Assembly (NCBI RefSeq): GCF_030704825.1
Contig: NZ_JAUYNX010000002.1
Coordinates: 57,753 to 121,752, forward strand
Origin: Brevundimonas sp.
GTDB taxonomy: Bacteria; Pseudomonadota; Alphaproteobacteria; Caulobacterales; Caulobacteraceae
Direction: 5' to 3'
Length of the DNA stretch: 64,000 nt
A program made the translations under genes and the position numbers. Below, one piece after another: positions 1-7,956 of the stretch. The notes under the pieces are model-generated. The model did not search any database. It was not told where the DNA came from and saw nothing but the letters and a program-made list of their open reading frames with translations. How positions within the stretch are numbered: position 1 is the first letter of the stretch; each line of letters starts with the position of its first letter.

Positions 1-1
1 G

Positions 2-745
2 CACGCCCAGGATCACGGCTGGCGCTGGCGCATCCCCCTGCAGCACCGGACCGGCAACGGTCACGTCTTCTCGAGCCGCCACCTGAGCGACGACGAGGCC
101 ACGGCTGTCCTGATGGCCCAGGTCGAGGGCGAGCCGGTCGCCGCGCCGATGGTGGTGCCGTTCAGGACGGGGATGCGCAAACAGATCTGGAGCCGGAACG
201 TGCTGTCGCTCGGCCTCGCCGGGGGCTTCATCGAACCCCTCGAATCCACCGCGATCCACCTGATCTATCGCGGCATGGACTTCTTCTTCCGCTATCTGCC
301 CGACGCCGACTGCGACCAGAATCTGATCGACGAGTACAATCGGCGGATGACCGCGGACTATGAGGAGATCCGCGACTTCGTCATCCTGCACTATTGCACC
401 ACCCGGCGTGACGACACGGCCTTCTGGCGGGAATGCCAGACCATGGAGCTGCCGCCCTCGCTGCAACGCAGGATCGACCTGTTCAAGGTCAACGGCTCGC
501 TGGCGGAGGGCCTCGACGAGCTGTTCCGCGACGTGAATTGGCAATCGATCCTGGACGGCATGGGCGTGGTTCCCCGCAGCTGGCATCCGCTGGTGGACCG
601 AATCCCGTTCGCGCGCGTTCCGGCGGAACTGGAGGCCGCGCGGGAGGGGCTGGCCCAGCTGGCGGCCCGACTGCCGACGCATGCCGAGTTCCTCGCCGCC
701 CATTGCGCCGCCGAGCGGCCCGCACCGACGGCCTTGTCGGCATGA
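2..745 (+). CDS. Tryptophan halogenase family flavoprotein, C-terminal part (5' truncated by window)
   Basis: The reading frame is open from base 2, so the start lies outside the window. The visible 247 residues carry C-terminal signatures of the flavin-dependent tryptophan halogenase family: a GWRWRIPLQHRTGNGHVFSS-type segment near the left edge, then GGFIEPLESTAIHLI, then the helical tail containing WRECQTM. Family members use FADH2 and chloride to halogenate an indole. The N-terminal FAD motif and catalytic lysine are not visible, so activity cannot be judged. A LacI regulator and MFS transporter follow on the same strand, the setting in which Caulobacterales keep halogenase homologues beside sugar and TonB-receptor genes. 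The true substrate may therefore not be tryptophan. Confidence 0.88.
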   Translation, partial: HAQDHGWRWRIPLQHRTGNGHVFSSRHLSDDEATAVLMAQVEGEPVAAPMVVPFRTGMRKQIWSRNVLSLGLAGGFIEPLESTAIHLIYRGMDFFFRYLPDADCDQNLIDEYNRRMTADYEEIRDFVILHYCTTRRDDTAFWRECQTMELPPSLQRRIDLFKVNGSLAEGLDELFRDVNWQSILDGMGVVPRSWHPLVDRIPFARVPAELEAAREGLAQLAARLPTHAEFLAAHCAAERPAPTALSA

Positions 746-817
746 GGCCGGTCGCTTGCCGGGGGACGGTCAAGCCTGACACAATGCCGGGGACCGTAAG
801 GGTCGGGGGCTGAACCG

Positions 818-1864
818 TTGCGCCGCGCCGTCACCATCAAGCATGTGGCCGCCGAGGCCGGGGTGTCGCTGCAGACCGTTTCGCGCGTCATCAACAACGC
901 CCCGAACGTGCGGCCGCAGGTGCAGGCGCGAGTCCACGCCGCGATCGCCAGGCTGGGCTACGTCCCGAGCATCGCCGCCCAACGCATGGGCGGTTCGCGC
1001 TCCTATCTGCTGATGGCCTTGAACGACCGCGACCGGACCATAGACGCCTGGCGGTCGGGGGAGGGGACGGACTGGGTCGACCAGATGCTGCTGGGCGGCA
1101 TGCTGAGGTGCGCCGAGTCCGGCTACCGGATGATTTTCGAGCTCATCGACACCCATTCGTCCCAGGTCGAGCGAGAGGTTCAGGCGGCCCTGTCGGCCCT
1201 GCATCCCGACGGGGTGATCCTGACGCCGCCGCACTCCGACAACCCGCTGATCACCGGGTTGCTGGTCCGGCAGGGGCTGCCTTTCGCCCGGATCGGGTCC
1301 GAGACGCCGGGGCCGGGCTTCGCCATCTCGATGAACGACGCCGGGGCGGCGGAGGCGGCGACCGGCCATCTGCTGGACCTCGGCCATCGCCGGGTCGGCT
1401 TCATCACCGGAAGCGACGAATACGCGTTGAGCGCGGCGCGCCTCGCCGGCTATCGCCTTGCGCTGACATCCCGTGGCCTCGAGATCGACGAGGCCCTCAT
1501 CGGGAGCGGCGACTTCACCTATGGCTCCGGCGAGATCGCCGCCCGGCAAATGCTGGCCCTGGCGCAGCCGCCCACCGGCATCGTGGCCAGCAATGACCAG
1601 ATGGCGCTGGCGACGCTCGCCATCGCCAAGGCGTCGGGCCTGTCAGTGCCCGACGATCTCTCGATCGTCAGCTTCGACGACACGCCGATCGTGCGTTTCA
1701 GCCACCCGCCGCTGACCGCCGTCGTCCAGCCGATCGCCGCCATGACCGCGGCGGCGGCCGACCTCCTGATCCGCGCCAAGTCCAAGGCGGCGGATCTACC
1801 GGAACAGATGGTGACCCCATTCGGCTTCGCCGTTCGAGGTTCGACCGCACGGCCGCGCTGGTGA
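818..1864 (+). CDS. LacI family transcriptional regulator
   Basis: This 348-residue protein begins at a TTG codon preceded by a purine-rich GGTCGGGGG stretch. Residues 4-30 are a classic LacI helix-turn-helix plus hinge (VTIKHVAAEAGVSLQTVSRV). The rest is a periplasmic-binding-protein-like effector domain with the usual GHRRVGFI and FDDTPIVRF signatures. Family members repress catabolic genes until a sugar or sugar derivative binds. Its stop overlaps the GTG start of the MFS transporter by 4 nt, so the two are translationally coupled and the regulator probably controls uptake of a sugar. The effector cannot be read from the sequence. Confidence 0.93.
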   Translation: MRRAVTIKHVAAEAGVSLQTVSRVINNAPNVRPQVQARVHAAIARLGYVPSIAAQRMGGSRSYLLMALNDRDRTIDAWRSGEGTDWVDQMLLGGMLRCAESGYRMIFELIDTHSSQVEREVQAALSALHPDGVILTPPHSDNPLITGLLVRQGLPFARIGSETPGPGFAISMNDAGAAEAATGHLLDLGHRRVGFITGSDEYALSAARLAGYRLALTSRGLEIDEALIGSGDFTYGSGEIAARQMLALAQPPTGIVASNDQMALATLAIAKASGLSVPDDLSIVSFDDTPIVRFSHPPLTAVVQPIAAMTAAAADLLIRAKSKAADLPEQMVTPFGFAVRGSTARPRW

Positions 1865-3075
1865 CCGCCGCCGCCGGTTCGGGCGAACCTCGTCGACCGC
1901 CCGCCTGGTTGCTGCTGTACGCCCTCGCCTGGGGAGGCGGGGTGGTTGCCTATACGCCGCTGCTGACGCTGCTCCTGCCCCTGCGTATCGCCGCGCTCGG
2001 GCTCGAGGACAAGGTCGGCGGCCTGTCCCTGGCCGTCCTCGCCGGGGCGGTGACCGCCAGTATCGCCAATATCGCCGCCGGCGCCCTCAGCGACCGATTC
2101 AGCCGCGGCCCGGGAGGCCGGCGCCCCTGGGTCGTCGCGGGCCTCGCCGCCACCGCCATGGCCTATGCCCTGGTCGGCATGGCGGACACCCTCCTCGGAA
2201 TTCTCGCCGCCGTCGCCATGTTCCAGGCGGGGCTCAACCTGATGCTCGCGCCCTTGGCGGCGTTGGCCGCCGACGAGGCGCCGGACGCGCAGAAGGGGCT
2301 GCTGGGCGGGCTGATGGGCGCCGCCTATCCGCTGGGCGCGCTCAGCGGAGTCGTGGTCATGTCGGCGTCGTCCCCCGAAGCGCGACTGGCGGTGACGGTC
2401 GCCATCGCAGCCATCCTGATCACGCCGTTTCTGCTGATCTTCCGTGATCGGGCGGCGGCGACCCCGCCCGCAGCCCACACGACCGCCGTTCGGGCCGGAC
2501 GGGCGCGTGATCTCGCCGCAATCTGGGGCGCGCGACTGCTGGTCCAGATCGCCGGCGCCATCCTGTTCGCCTATCTCCTCTACTATTTCGAGACCGTGGA
2601 AGTCGCCGGAGAACGGCTCGACGCCGACCGCATGGCGGTTCGGGTGGCGTGGCTGAGCGGCGTCGTCGCGGCCGTGACGGTCCCGTTGTCGATCCTGCTG
2701 GGCCGCTGGTCCGACCTGGTCCGGGCGCGCAAGCCTTTCCTGCAGGGCGCGGCCCTGGCCTCGGCCGTCGGCCTGGTTCTGATGGCGCTCTTTCCCGACT
2801 GGGGCGTCGCGGCCTGGGGCTACGGCCTGTTCGCGACCAGCAGCGCCATCTTCCTGGCGCTGCAGTCGACCTATGCGATGCAGCTTCTGCCATCGCCCGA
2901 GCACCGGGGGCGGGATCTGGGCGTACTCAATCTGACCAACACCCTGCCGGCGATCCTCGGGCCCGGTCTGGCCTATGCGACCGTTGGAGCGGGCGGGTTT
3001 CGCCCCTTGATGTTGCTCCTTGCGGGCCTGGCCGTCCTGGCGGCGGTGCTTATGAGCGTTGTGCGGGAGCGATAG
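1861..3075 (+). CDS. MFS transporter (sugar-type, coupled to LacI regulator)
   Basis: A 404-residue integral membrane protein with about 12 hydrophobic segments. It has the MFS A-type loop between the second and third helices (GALSDRFSRGPGGRRPW) and a related LGRWSDLVRARKPF motif in the second half. The GTG start lies within a GTGA overlap with the upstream lacI stop. The pairing suggests inner-membrane import of a mono- or disaccharide, but no sequence feature identifies the substrate. It ends about 50 bp before the convergent sulfate cluster, with no clear terminator between. Confidence 0.9.
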   Translation: MTAAAGSGEPRRPPAWLLLYALAWGGGVVAYTPLLTLLLPLRIAALGLEDKVGGLSLAVLAGAVTASIANIAAGALSDRFSRGPGGRRPWVVAGLAATAMAYALVGMADTLLGILAAVAMFQAGLNLMLAPLAALAADEAPDAQKGLLGGLMGAAYPLGALSGVVVMSASSPEARLAVTVAIAAILITPFLLIFRDRAAATPPAAHTTAVRAGRARDLAAIWGARLLVQIAGAILFAYLLYYFETVEVAGERLDADRMAVRVAWLSGVVAAVTVPLSILLGRWSDLVRARKPFLQGAALASAVGLVLMALFPDWGVAAWGYGLFATSSAIFLALQSTYAMQLLPSPEHRGRDLGVLNLTNTLPAILGPGLAYATVGAGGFRPLMLLLAGLAVLAAVLMSVVRER

Positions 3076-3126
3076 CGGACCGCCCGTCGAAGCGGCTTCA
3101 CGTCCGGGGCCGCAACCCGGCGCGGG

Positions 3127-3903
3127 TCAACGGCCGAGCAGAGGTCCCACCAGCTGGATGGCCGCGAGCAGCAGGATCAGGACGCCGATCAGCCAGGAAA
3201 AGGGCTGTACGGGCAGGACCCGGGCGATGCGGGCGGCCAGCGGCGCGGCGATGACCCCCCCGGTGACCAAGCCCGCGACCGAGGTTCCGTACTGCCTCAG
3301 GTCTTCAAGGTCCCGCCAATGACCCGTGGCGAGGGCGACGATGAAGGTGGTCGAAACGGCCGCCGCGACGACGGCCTCGGCGGCGTTACCCGTGCCGACG
3401 GCCTGACGTGGCGGTTCGCCGGCGCTGACCAGGGTCGTCGTCACGGTCGGCCCCCAGCCTCCGCCGCCCAGTGCGTCGAGAAAGCCGCCCACCAGGCCAA
3501 GCGGCGCGGCGCCCCTGATCGGCACATGGCGAAGCCGGATTTCCCGGGTCGATCTGACAAGGATGATCACTCCCATCAGTGCGAGCCATCCCAGCACCCA
3601 GGGCTTGATCTGGTCGCCATCCACCGATGTCAGGAAGACGCCGCCGACCACGCCGCCGATCACGCCTCCGAGGGCCAGCGGCCAGAACAAGGACCAGCGG
3701 ACGTTGCCGTGGGTGAGATGGGACAGGCCCGATGCCGTTCCGGTGAACACCTTGGCCGCATGGACGCTGGCCGAGGCGACGGCCGGCGGCGTGCCCAGGC
3801 TGAGCAGCAGGGTCGAGGAGATCACGCCGAACGCCATGCCGAGCGCCCCGTCGACGATCTGGGCGGCGAAACCGACGGCCGCGAACAGCAGGAAATCCTG
3901 CAT
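3127..3903 (-). CDS. TauE/SafE family sulfite/anion permease
   Basis: A 258-residue membrane protein with about eight hydrophobic segments and the repeated glycine-rich half-domains of TauE/SafE (early VDGALGMAFGV; later LGGGGWGPTVTTTLVSAG). The family moves sulfite, sulfonates or other organic anions. It starts directly after the cysK stop codon, as the last gene of the leftward sulfate-assimilation arm. That makes import of a sulfur oxyanion or export of excess sulfite the most likely job; the direction cannot be decided from sequence. Confidence 0.88.
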   Translation of the reverse strand: MQDFLLFAAVGFAAQIVDGALGMAFGVISSTLLLSLGTPPAVASASVHAAKVFTGTASGLSHLTHGNVRWSLFWPLALGGVIGGVVGGVFLTSVDGDQIKPWVLGWLALMGVIILVRSTREIRLRHVPIRGAAPLGLVGGFLDALGGGGWGPTVTTTLVSAGEPPRQAVGTGNAAEAVVAAAVSTTFIVALATGHWRDLEDLRQYGTSVAGLVTGGVIAAPLAARIARVLPVQPFSWLIGVLILLLAAIQLVGPLLGR

Positions 3904-4923
3904 TCAGGCGATCGCCCGACCGGGCGTCAGCCAGTCCGGCGTCGGCAGACCGCGCGCCGACAGATATTCCACATTGAACAGCCGCGAGGCATAGCGGATG
4001 CCCGGGTCGCACAGCAGGGTGACGATGGTCTTGCCGGGGCCAAGCTCGCGGGCGAGCCGCGCGGCGCCGACCAGGTTGACGCCGCTCGATCCGCCCAGGG
4101 AAAGGCCTTCCTCCTGGACCAGATCGAAGATGACCGGCAGAAACTCCGCGTCCTCGATCCGGAACGCGTGGTCTGGCGTGAAGCCCTCGAGATTGCCGGT
4201 GATCCGGCCCACGCCGATGCCCTCTGTGATCGAGGAGCCCTCGGACTTCATCTCGCCACGGGTGAACCAGCTGTACAGCGAGGCGCCGGCCGGGTCGGCG
4301 AGGGCGACCTGGATTGCCGGATTCCGTTCCTTCAGGAAGCTTCCCACCCCCGCCAGGGTGCCGCCGGACCCGACGACGCTGACGAAGCCGTCGATGCGGC
4401 CCTGGGTCTGCGCCCATATCTCCGGGCCGGTTCCTTCGTAGTGGGCGAGCCGGTTGGAGACGTTGTCGAACTGGTTGGCCCAGAAGGCGCCGTTCGGGAG
4501 TTCGGCGTCCAGTTCGCGCGCCAGACGCGCCGAGTGATGGACAAAATGGCCGGGGCTGGAGAAGGGCGCCGCGTCCACCTCGACCAGCCGGGCCCCGAGC
4601 GCCCGCAAGGCCAGCTTCTTCTCCTCGGACTGGGTGCGCGGCATGACGATGACGGCCGGATGGCCGAGCGCGGCCCCGACCAGGCTCAGACCGATCCCGG
4701 TGTTGCCGGCGGTGCCTTCGACGATGGTCCCGCCGGGACGCAGTTCGCCGGACGCCCGCGCTCGCTGGACGATGGACAGGGCGGCGCGGTCCTTGATCGA
4801 CTGGCCGGGGTTCAGGAACTCCGCCTTGCCGAGGATTTCGCACCCTGTCGCATCCGACAGCCGGTTCAACCGGAGAAGCGGAGTCTGACCGATCAGGTCG
4901 ATGACGGAACGTCGAGACGTCAA
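3904..4923 (-). CDS. cysK: Cysteine synthase A (O-acetylserine sulfhydrylase)
   Basis: PLP-dependent enzyme that replaces the acetyl group of O-acetylserine with sulfide to give cysteine, the last step of sulfate assimilation. The protein opens SVIDLIGQTPLLRLNRLS, carries the PLP lysine in NPGQSIKDRAAL, and has GTAGNTGIGL, GSGGTLAGVGSF and GGSSGVNL loops. I place the start at the TTG at 4923 (339 residues). The frame stays open further upstream, but that stretch would overlap cysH and lacks family similarity. The start is 36 nt behind the cysH stop and the stop abuts the TauE/SafE gene. The TTG start is inferred. Confidence 0.92.
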   Translation of the reverse strand: MTSRRSVIDLIGQTPLLRLNRLSDATGCEILGKAEFLNPGQSIKDRAALSIVQRARASGELRPGGTIVEGTAGNTGIGLSLVGAALGHPAVIVMPRTQSEEKKLALRALGARLVEVDAAPFSSPGHFVHHSARLARELDAELPNGAFWANQFDNVSNRLAHYEGTGPEIWAQTQGRIDGFVSVVGSGGTLAGVGSFLKERNPAIQVALADPAGASLYSWFTRGEMKSEGSSITEGIGVGRITGNLEGFTPDHAFRIEDAEFLPVIFDLVQEEGLSLGGSSGVNLVGAARLARELGPGKTIVTLLCDPGIRYASRLFNVEYLSARGLPTPDWLTPGRAIA

Positions 4924-4958
4924 AATCTTATCTCTGGAAAAGCGGAGAACCGGGGAAG

Positions 4959-6032
4959 TCAGCCGATGGCGAGCGCGCGGCGACCCAGATGTATACCGCA
5001 TTCGGTCTTGGCGGCGCCCGACCAGCGGCCGAGACGGGACTCTTCGCCCGCCTCGACGGCCCGGGTACAGGGCCAGCAACCGATCGACCGGTAGCCCTGC
5101 TCGCTGAGCGGGTGTCTCGGCAGATCCCCGGCGTCGAACCAGTCATTGAGCCGCTCTTCCGACCAGTCGTGCAGGGGATTGATCCTGACCCGGTCTTCGA
5201 AGAGTTCGAAGGGCTGAAGGCTGGCGCGTTCGGCGGTCTGATGCCTCTTGCGGCCGGTGATCAGGGCGTCCAGGCCGACCAGCGCCCGCGCGAGCGGTTT
5301 CACCTTGCGAAGGTCGCAGCAGGCGTCGGGATCGGCGCGCCACAGCTCGTCACGGGGATCGAGATCGGCCCGTTCCTTCGCAGCGGGCGTCACCAGCCGG
5401 ATATCGGTCAGGCCCAGTCGTTCGGACAGCGCCTTCCGATAGGCCAGGGTCTGCAGGAAATGCATGCCGGTATCGAGGAAGACCACCGGGGTGGACGGGG
5501 CGATCCGCGCGACCAGCGACAGCAACACCGCCGCTTCCGCGCCGAACGACGACAGGACCGCCGGCTTCAATCCGAGGGAAGGATCAAGCGCCGCCCGGAG
5601 AATATCCTCCGCGTCGCCGCCGAGTGTTTCGCGGTTGAGCCTTTCGACGAGCGCCTCGGGCTTCCGTCGTGCGAGTCCCCGGCGCCGCCAGATCGGGACC
5701 GCATTGTCTTCCACCGCCTGGTAGGTCGCGCTGAACGCGGCGTCCATCCGCCTCCACGCGTCGACGTCCGAACCCTCGCCCAGAACCACGCCGTCAAAAC
5801 CGGAGCGGCGCAGGTGACGGGCCTGATCCGGAATGAGGCGCCCATCCGCGATCAGCCGCCCGCGATAGCCGCGCTCGCGCAGGACAGCGGCAAGGGAGAA
5901 GCCCCGACCGTCGCGGAAGGCGTCGAACTCCAGAACGAGAACCTCCGCGCCCCGCGCCGCCGCCTCGACCTCCGCCAACAAGGTTGTTACGGGCAACCGC
6001 ACGCCGTCGGGCGCTCTATCAAGCCACTGCAT
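4959..6032 (-). CDS. cysH: DUF934-phosphoadenylyl/adenylyl-sulfate reductase fusion
   Basis: A 357-residue two-domain protein. Residues 1-115 match DUF934 (GRGFSLAAVLRERGYRGRL, then RRSGFDGVVL), a small domain often encoded separately next to cysI. Residues 125-357 are the PAPS/APS reductase domain: SSFGAEAAVLL, FLDTGMHFLQT, ITGRKRHQTAER, and catalytic Cys345 in ECGIHLG. Two cysteine pairs, CC at 238-239 and CWPC at 319-322, are the ligands of the [4Fe-4S] cluster in the APS-reducing subtype, so it may reduce APS directly to sulfite with thioredoxin. The ATG at 6032 overlaps the cysI end by 14 nt; an ATG at 6044 is an alternative. Confidence 0.9.
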   Translation of the reverse strand: MQWLDRAPDGVRLPVTTLLAEVEAAARGAEVLVLEFDAFRDGRGFSLAAVLRERGYRGRLIADGRLIPDQARHLRRSGFDGVVLGEGSDVDAWRRMDAAFSATYQAVEDNAVPIWRRRGLARRKPEALVERLNRETLGGDAEDILRAALDPSLGLKPAVLSSFGAEAAVLLSLVARIAPSTPVVFLDTGMHFLQTLAYRKALSERLGLTDIRLVTPAAKERADLDPRDELWRADPDACCDLRKVKPLARALVGLDALITGRKRHQTAERASLQPFELFEDRVRINPLHDWSEERLNDWFDAGDLPRHPLSEQGYRSIGCWPCTRAVEAGEESRLGRWSGAAKTECGIHLGRRALAIG

Positions 6033-7686
6033 CGACCGCCCCATAGATGGCGTCCCGGAACGGATCGGCGCCCAGGCGGCGAACCGCGTCGAGGAAGGTT
6101 TCGCCCTCGCGTCGGACCTCCAGATAGCGATCCAGCGCCCGTCCGACCGCCGGCGCCACCTCGTCGGCGGCGAGGCTCCGGCCCACGATTTCGCCCAGGG
6201 CGGCGGTTTCATCCGCCGAGCCGCCGACGGTGATCTGGTAGTATTCCTCGCCCTTCCGGTCGACGCCGAGCACGCCGATGTGGCCGACGTGGTGGTGGCC
6301 GCAGGCGTTGATGCAGCCGCTCATGTTCACCCGGATCGGGCCCAGCCGTTCCTGATAGTCGAGGTCGGCCAGTCGCTTCGACAGGGCCTGGGCGACCGGG
6401 ATCGACCGGGCGTTGGCCAGGCTGCAGTAATCCAGGCCGGGGCAGGCGACGATGTCGGTGACCAGATCCGCGTTCGGGGTCGCCAGACCGGCCTCGGCCA
6501 GCCGCCGCCAGATCTCCGGCGTGTCGTCCAGCCGGACATGGGGCAGGACCAGATTCTGTTCATAGGCCGCCCGCACCTCGTCGAAGGAAAAGCGCTCCGC
6601 CAGGTCGGCGACCAGCTCCATCTGGCCCGCCGTGATGTCGCCCGGAACGCCGCCGACGGGTTTCAGCGAGACGATGACGGTCGCATAGCCCGGCTGGCGA
6701 TGGCGCCGGATATTGTTGCGCGCGAAACGGGCGAAGTCGGGGTCCGCCAGCGACGCCCGGTCGAACGCTCCGCTGGTCCGCGGCAGATCCGCGAACGGCG
6801 GCGGTGCGAAATAGGCGCGGATGCGGGCGACTTCTTCGTCAGGCACCCGCAGATCCTCGCGTCGCAGGGTGGCGAAATGCCGCTCGACCTCCTCGCGGAA
6901 GGCGTCGATGCCGAGCGAGGCCACCAGGATCTTGATCCGGGCCTTGTGGATGTTGTCGCGGCGACCCAGCAGGTTCCAGGCGCGCAGGATGGCGGTGAGA
7001 TAGGCCAGGAGATCCCGCCCCGGCACCGCCGGCGCGATCTCCTGCGCGATGTGCGGGATCCGTCCCTGGCCGCCGCCGACGAAGACGCGGAAGGCCGTCC
7101 CGCCGTCCTCGCCCCGCACCAGCTGAAGGCCGACGTCGTGCGTGCGCATGGCGGCCCTGTCCTTCGGAGCCGCGATCACCGCGATCTTGAATTTGCGCGG
7201 CAGGAAGGAGAATTCGGGATGGATGGTCGACCACTGGCGCAGGATTTCGCACCATGGCCGGGGGTCCTCGATCTCGTCGTCCGCGCAGCCGGCGAAGACG
7301 TCGGTGGTGACATTTCGGATGCAATTCCCGGAGGTCTGGATGGCGTGCATCTCGACCTCGGCGAGTTCCGACAGGATCGCCGGAACGTCGCTGAGCGCCG
7401 GCCAATTGTACTGGATGTTGGTGCGGGTCGTGAAATGGCCGTAGCCCTTGTCGTAGACCCGGGCGACGTGGGCGAGGCGGCGCAGCTGACGGCTGCTCAT
7501 GGTTCCATAGGGCACCGCGACGCGCAGCATGTAGGCGTGCAGTTGCAGATAGACGCCGTTCATCAGCCGCAACGGCTTGAACTCGTCCTCGGTCAGGCTT
7601 CCCGACACCCGGCGCGAGACCTGGTCCCGGAATTCCTCGATCCGCTCGCGAACCACGGTCATATCGAATTCGTCGTACCGGTACAT
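6019..7686 (-). CDS. cysI: Assimilatory sulfite reductase, siroheme/[4Fe-4S] subunit
   Basis: A 555-residue nitrite/sulfite reductase family protein that reduces sulfite to sulfide with six electrons. It shows the two ferredoxin-like halves (GYGHFTTRTNIQYNW; NCIRNVTTDVFAG). The siroheme/cluster cysteines appear as CPGLDYCSLANAR around residue 420 and GCINACGHHHVGHIG around residue 455. No flavoprotein CysJ partner is present; the ferredoxin-NADP reductase gene in the divergent arm could feed electrons through ferredoxin. The start codon directly abuts the stop of the DUF2849 gene. Confidence 0.93.
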   Translation of the reverse strand: MYRYDEFDMTVVRERIEEFRDQVSRRVSGSLTEDEFKPLRLMNGVYLQLHAYMLRVAVPYGTMSSRQLRRLAHVARVYDKGYGHFTTRTNIQYNWPALSDVPAILSELAEVEMHAIQTSGNCIRNVTTDVFAGCADDEIEDPRPWCEILRQWSTIHPEFSFLPRKFKIAVIAAPKDRAAMRTHDVGLQLVRGEDGGTAFRVFVGGGQGRIPHIAQEIAPAVPGRDLLAYLTAILRAWNLLGRRDNIHKARIKILVASLGIDAFREEVERHFATLRREDLRVPDEEVARIRAYFAPPPFADLPRTSGAFDRASLADPDFARFARNNIRRHRQPGYATVIVSLKPVGGVPGDITAGQMELVADLAERFSFDEVRAAYEQNLVLPHVRLDDTPEIWRRLAEAGLATPNADLVTDIVACPGLDYCSLANARSIPVAQALSKRLADLDYQERLGPIRVNMSGCINACGHHHVGHIGVLGVDRKGEEYYQITVGGSADETAALGEIVGRSLAADEVAPAVGRALDRYLEVRREGETFLDAVRRLGADPFRDAIYGAVDAVA

Positions 7687-7956
7687 TCAGGGATGCCCCA
7701 GGCTATGGCCCACGGTGGGACCTTGGGACCGGATCAGCTCCTTGAAGCGGTCGCGGCCCGACGGGCGACCCTCCTCGACCTCGACGAGATACGGATTGAC
7801 GAAGATGGCCGGGTCGCGGGCCGCTCGCGACAGGGCGGCGTCGGCGGCCTCGCCGTCGAACCGGCCGGCCCGGTCGAGAGCTTCGACGGGATTCCCCGAC
7901 GGGTCGGCGTAGATCACCCGGCCGTCGGAGAGGCGGTTCGCCGTCACGATTTTCAT
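7687..7956 (-). CDS. DUF2849 domain protein of the sulfate-assimilation operon
   Basis: An 89-residue protein beginning MKIVTANRLSDGRVIY, matching DUF2849, a small soluble family found in alphaproteobacteria beside cysG and cysI. Its ATG overlaps the cysG stop (ATGA) and its stop abuts the cysI start, so it is translated in strict series with siroheme synthase and sulfite reductase. That suggests a role linked to sulfite reductase assembly or activity, but its biochemical function is not established. The frame extends upstream to 7995 inside cysG; the internal ATG fits the family and the coupling. Confidence 0.88.
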   Translation of the reverse strand: MKIVTANRLSDGRVIYADPSGNPVEALDRAGRFDGEAADAALSRAARDPAIFVNPYLVEVEEGRPSGRDRFKELIRSQGPTVGHSLGHP

